Of a stretch of DNA of 64,000 bases, positions 61,529 to 64,000 are shown piece by piece. This DNA is from Microbacterium capsulatum. GTDB taxonomy: Bacteria > Actinomycetota > Actinomycetes > Actinomycetales > Microbacteriaceae. The notes below the pieces were generated by a model. It made no database searches and had not been told where the DNA came from. It was given only the letters and a program-made list of their open reading frames with translations. The position numbers and the translations under genes are program-made. Each line of letters begins with the position of its first letter. Position 1 is the first letter of the stretch. The stretch spans positions 372,001-436,000 of the forward strand of contig NZ_JAVFCB010000002.1 in the NCBI RefSeq assembly GCF_030865425.1, given 5' to 3'.

Positions 61529-61879
61529 ATGCAGATCCTCGACGCCGTCGACGCGGCTTCGCTCCGCTCCGACATCCCCGAGTTCTTCCCCGGCGACACC
61601 GTCAAGGTGCACGTCAACATCATCGAGGGCAACCGCTCCCGCATCCAGGTCTTCCAGGGCGCCGTCATCGGCCGCTCGGGCGACGGCGTGCGCGAGACCT
61701 TCACGGTCCGCAAGATCAGCTTCCAGGTGGGCGTCGAGCGCACCTTCCCGGTGCACTCCCCGGTGATCGACCACATCGAGGTCGTCACCCGTGGTGACGT
61801 GCGCCGCGCCAAGCTGTACTACCTGCGCAACCTCCGCGGCAAGAAGGCGAAAATCAAGGAGAAGCGCGACGCGCGCTGA
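61529..61879 (+). CDS. rplS: 50S ribosomal protein L19
   Basis: L19 sits at the 30S-50S interface. The 116-residue product has the conserved [50 protein letters not shown] and [16 protein letters not shown]. The ATG at 61529 gives the normal N-terminus; a GTG six codons earlier is unlikely. A strong terminator follows 15 bases after the stop. Confidence 0.98.
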   Translation: MQILDAVDAASLRSDIPEFFPGDTVKVHVNIIEGNRSRIQVFQGAVIGRSGDGVRETFTVRKISFQVGVERTFPVHSPVIDHIEVVTRGDVRRAKLYYLRNLRGKKAKIKEKRDAR

Positions 61880-61893
61880 CCCGCAGCCTTGTG

Positions 61894-61929
61894 AAAGCGC
61901 CCCGAGACACGTGGTCTCGGGGCGCTTTT
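61894..61929 (+). terminator. Terminator after rplS
   Basis: Arms 61894-61908 and 61914-61928 are exact 15-base reverse complements with a 5-base loop. The right arm ends in TTTT. It is the clearest intrinsic terminator in the window. Confidence 0.95.
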
Positions 61930-61998
61930 CTCATCTCCGGCATGAGAAGCTGGAGGACGTCGTCGCACGGACGGCCGACGGCCTGTGAAGGATGGCGC

Positions 61999-62784
61999 AT
62001 GACGGAAGAGATCGCGGCCGAACCGATCGGCGCGCGCCGCCGGGTCCAGGAGGCGCCGCGGCGTCGCGGCTGGGTGATCTTCCTCCGCGACGTCCTCGTG
62101 ATCCTGCTGATCGCCGTGCTCGTCTCCTTCCTGGTGAAGAGCTTCGTGGTGCGCAGCTTCTTCATCCCCTCGGGGTCGATGGAGAACACGCTCCTGGTCA
62201 AGGACCGGATCCTCGTCGATGAGCTGACCCCGCACTGGAACGGCTACCACCGCGGCGATGTGATCGTGTTCAAGGATCCCGGCGGCTGGCTGCCCCCGGC
62301 GCCGCCGCAGCCCGCGCGCTCGCCCCTGCTGGAGGCCGGGGAGTGGTTCCTCACGCTGATCGGGATCGCCGCCCCGGACTCGGACGACCACCTGGTCAAG
62401 CGCCTCATCGGGCTCCCCGGAGATCACGTCGTGTGCTGCAACTCGCTCGGTCAGATCACCGTGAACGGCGCGCCGATCGACGAATCCGCGTACCTCAAGC
62501 TGCCGGCCGGCGACACCCGGGCGTCCAGCCTCGCGTTCGACGTCACCGTGCCGAAGAACGCTGTCTGGGTGCTCGGTGACAACCGCGCCCGCTCGGAGGA
62601 TTCGCGATACCACCAGAACCAGCCCGGCGGAGGCTTCGTCCCGATGGACGACATCGTCGGACGGGCCTTCCTGATCACCTGGCCGTTCGACCGGTTCGGG
62701 ATGATCGACGGGCACTACGCCGTGTTCAACGGGGTCGGGAGCCCCACGCCCCGGGGGCGCCGCCGTGCCGGTCGTCGAGCCTAG
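61999..62784 (+). CDS. lepB: Signal peptidase I
   Basis: LepB cuts signal peptides from exported proteins. The 261-residue product has one N-terminal membrane helix (residues 27-47) and the catalytic Ser60 in FFIPSGSMENTL. The catalytic Lys134 lies in HLVKRLIGLPGD, and the box-E motif is VWVLGDNRARSEDSR. An insert between the two catalytic boxes is rich in Pro/Ala. The ATG at 61999 has GAAGGA 7 bases upstream. It overlaps rnhB by 20 bases. Confidence 0.96.
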   Translation: MTEEIAAEPIGARRRVQEAPRRRGWVIFLRDVLVILLIAVLVSFLVKSFVVRSFFIPSGSMENTLLVKDRILVDELTPHWNGYHRGDVIVFKDPGGWLPPAPPQPARSPLLEAGEWFLTLIGIAAPDSDDHLVKRLIGLPGDHVVCCNSLGQITVNGAPIDESAYLKLPAGDTRASSLAFDVTVPKNAVWVLGDNRARSEDSRYHQNQPGGGFVPMDDIVGRAFLITWPFDRFGMIDGHYAVFNGVGSPTPRGRRRAGRRA

Positions 62785-63424
62785 CTTCGTCCTCGAGCGA
62801 CGGCTGCTGCGCGAGCACCCGATCCTGATCTGCCTCGACGAGGTCGGGCGGGGAGCCCTGGCCGGTCCCGTCGCGGTCGGGGCGACGGTCGTCGACGCCG
62901 CCGCCGCCCGCCGGCGCGTGCCGCAGGGGCTTCGCGACTCCAAGCTCGTACCGGAGAAGCGCCGCGCCGAAGTGGCGGGGCGAGCCGGCGCGTGGGCTCC
63001 GGCCAGCGCCGTCGGCTGGGCCGGCAGCGACGAGATCGACGAGGTCGGCATCATGCGAGCGCTCGGGCTCGCCGCGTCGCGCGCGATCCTCGCGGCCTGC
63101 GGCGACGTCCACGACGCCGCCTCCGCGCTCGTGCTCCTGGACGGGAACCACGACTACGTGTCCGCGGTGCACCCGGGCGCCCTGAATGTGCGGCCCATCA
63201 TCAAGGCCGACCGGGACTGCGCCGCGGTCTCGGCCGCCTCGGTGCTCGCCAAGGTCGCGCGCGACGCGCTCATGGTCGAGCTCTCCGCGGAGTTCCCGGC
63301 GTATCAGTGGGAGCGCAACAAGGGCTACGCGAGCCCGGAGCACCGGGAGGCGATCCGCGAGCGGGGGCTCAGCCGCCACCACCGCTCGTCCTGGGCGATC
63401 GCGGAAGCGCCGACGCTGTTCTGA
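62765..63424 (+). CDS. rnhB: Ribonuclease HII
   Basis: RNase HII removes ribonucleotides and RNA from RNA/DNA hybrids. The 219-residue product has the active-site parts ICLDEVGRGALAGPVAVGAT (Asp-Glu), LRDSKLV, LLDGNHDYV and IIKADRDCAAVSAASVLAKV (Asp). The GTG at 62765 lies inside the end of lepB, a 20-base overlap in another frame. Standard gene order rplS-lepB-rnhB supports it. Confidence 0.97.
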   Translation: MPVVEPSFVLERRLLREHPILICLDEVGRGALAGPVAVGATVVDAAAARRRVPQGLRDSKLVPEKRRAEVAGRAGAWAPASAVGWAGSDEIDEVGIMRALGLAASRAILAACGDVHDAASALVLLDGNHDYVSAVHPGALNVRPIIKADRDCAAVSAASVLAKVARDALMVELSAEFPAYQWERNKGYASPEHREAIRERGLSRHHRSSWAIAEAPTLF

Positions 63425-63538
63425 CCGCCGTTCACTCTTCACGGGCTCGTGCGTCACGACCCGTGCTCGTCGTCGCGCGGCGCCACCGGCCCGGCACGGC
63501 CACCGCGGCCGACCGGCTCCTCGTAGGATGGGAGCACC

Positions 63539-63865
63539 ATGGATGACGACGCCTTCGACGATTACGACCGCGAGCTCGAGCTCGCCCTGTACCGCGAGTA
63601 CCGCGACGTGGTGCAGCAGTTCCAGTTCGTCGTGGAGACCGAGCGCCGGTTCTACCTCGCGAACGAGGTCAACGTGGTGCGCCGCGACACCGAGCACGAC
63701 TTCTACTTCGAGGTCTCGATGACCGACGTCTGGGTCTGGGACATCTATCGCGCCGACCGCTTCGTGAAGGCCGTCCGCGTGCTCACCTTCAAGGACGTCA
63801 ACGTCGAGGAGCTCTCGCGCCGCGAGTTCGAGCTGCCGCAGGAGCTCTCGCTCGACGGCGAGTGA
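63539..63865 (+). CDS. DUF2469 protein (actinobacterial signature)
   Basis: The 108-residue acidic protein has the conserved opening MDDDAFDDYDRELELALYRE, then YRDVVQQFQFVVETERRFYL and NEVNVV. DUF2469 is found nearly only in actinobacteria, usually after rnhB; its function is unknown. A TAGGAT box lies at 63523-63528, and GGGAGCACC precedes the ATG. Confidence 0.95.
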   Translation: MDDDAFDDYDRELELALYREYRDVVQQFQFVVETERRFYLANEVNVVRRDTEHDFYFEVSMTDVWVWDIYRADRFVKAVRVLTFKDVNVEELSRREFELPQELSLDGE

Positions 63866-63967
63866 CGCCGGGAGCGTTCGTCCTCCCCAGCTCGCCGGTC
63901 CCACCGGTTCCGCACCGGTTGCGCGATCGTCGATCCGCACGTCCCGCGGGTTCGTCAGGCTGTCCGC

Positions 63968-64000
63968 ATGGCAGCGAAGGACGACCTCGGACGCGCGGGT
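63968..64000 (+). CDS. Start of a YraN/UPF0102-like gene, cut by the window edge
   Basis: The eleven codons read MAAKDDLGRAG, the usual opening of UPF0102 (YraN) nuclease-fold proteins, which follow DUF2469 in many actinobacteria. CAGGCT (63957-63962) may be the -10 of a leaderless start. The call rests on a short N-terminus and gene order, so it is tentative. Confidence 0.6.
   Translation, partial: MAAKDDLGRAG

Overview
The window is chromosomal DNA from a high-GC actinobacterium. Very high G/C at third codon positions, many GTG starts, stop/start overlaps, leaderless-type promoters with TANNNT boxes 6-11 bases before the start codon, a DUF2469 gene beside what looks like the start of a YraN gene, and a Gram-positive flagellar gene set all fit a motile member of the Microbacteriaceae (Microbacterium-like). 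That placement is inferred from gene content and style, because there is no rRNA here. I saw no rRNA, tRNA, CRISPR array, insertion sequence or phage gene.

Layout. (1) 1-19.8 kb is a flagellar cluster on the + strand: fliG (with an open, repeat-rich reading frame upstream), fliH, fliI, fliJ, a short unknown gene, fliK, flgD, flgE, flbD, motA, motB, fliM, fliN, fliO, fliP, fliQ, fliR, flhB, flhA, csrA, flgN, flgK, flgL and fliW. It covers the C-ring, export gate and ATPase, hook, stator and hook-junction proteins, plus the CsrA/FliW regulators. Three intergenic copies of one promoter-like motif (GGTTAC, 16-17 bases, GCGATAGTC) split it into blocks. Flagellin, cap, distal rod genes and a flagellar sigma factor are not in the window. 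(2) 19.9-22.5 kb holds an HU-like protein, a GNAT acetyltransferase, a membrane protein and small minus-strand genes. (3) 23-34.4 kb is core housekeeping: smc, ftsY, a DUF2004 protein, lipB-lipA, a TetR regulator, thiC with a TPP riboswitch, and ffh. A tandem duplication of the lipA 3' end with REP-like hairpins lies downstream of lipA. (4) 34.7-40.2 kb is an AfuABC/Fbp-type ABC importer with an inositol-monophosphatase-family phosphatase and a GntR regulator, more consistent with uptake of a phosphorylated organic compound than of iron. It is followed by a Tat-exported GH85 endo-beta-N-acetylglucosaminidase. (5) 42.7-47.2 kb on the minus strand holds glpK, glpD and a carboxylate-amine ligase. 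(6) 47.3-57.6 kb is a hydroxyproline/proline catabolic locus. A FadR-type regulator is followed by a three-subunit D-hydroxyproline dehydrogenase, a DapA-family deaminase, a 4-hydroxyproline epimerase and an aldehyde dehydrogenase, giving a route from trans-4-hydroxy-L-proline to 2-oxoglutarate. A divergent-side minus operon adds an ornithine-cyclodeaminase-family reductase, a second proline-racemase-family enzyme and a prolidase-like amidohydrolase. The same palindrome precedes all three transcription units. (7) 57.8-64 kb holds the conserved block rpsP, KH protein, rimM, trmD, (map, reverse), rplS, lepB, rnhB, DUF2469 and the first codons of a yraN-like gene.

The main points for a second look are the shared flagellar promoter motif, the reading frame that continues upstream of FliG, the lipA 3'-end duplication, the operator-linked hydroxyproline regulon with two racemase paralogues, the transporter-phosphatase operon, and several small ORFs with real translation signals.
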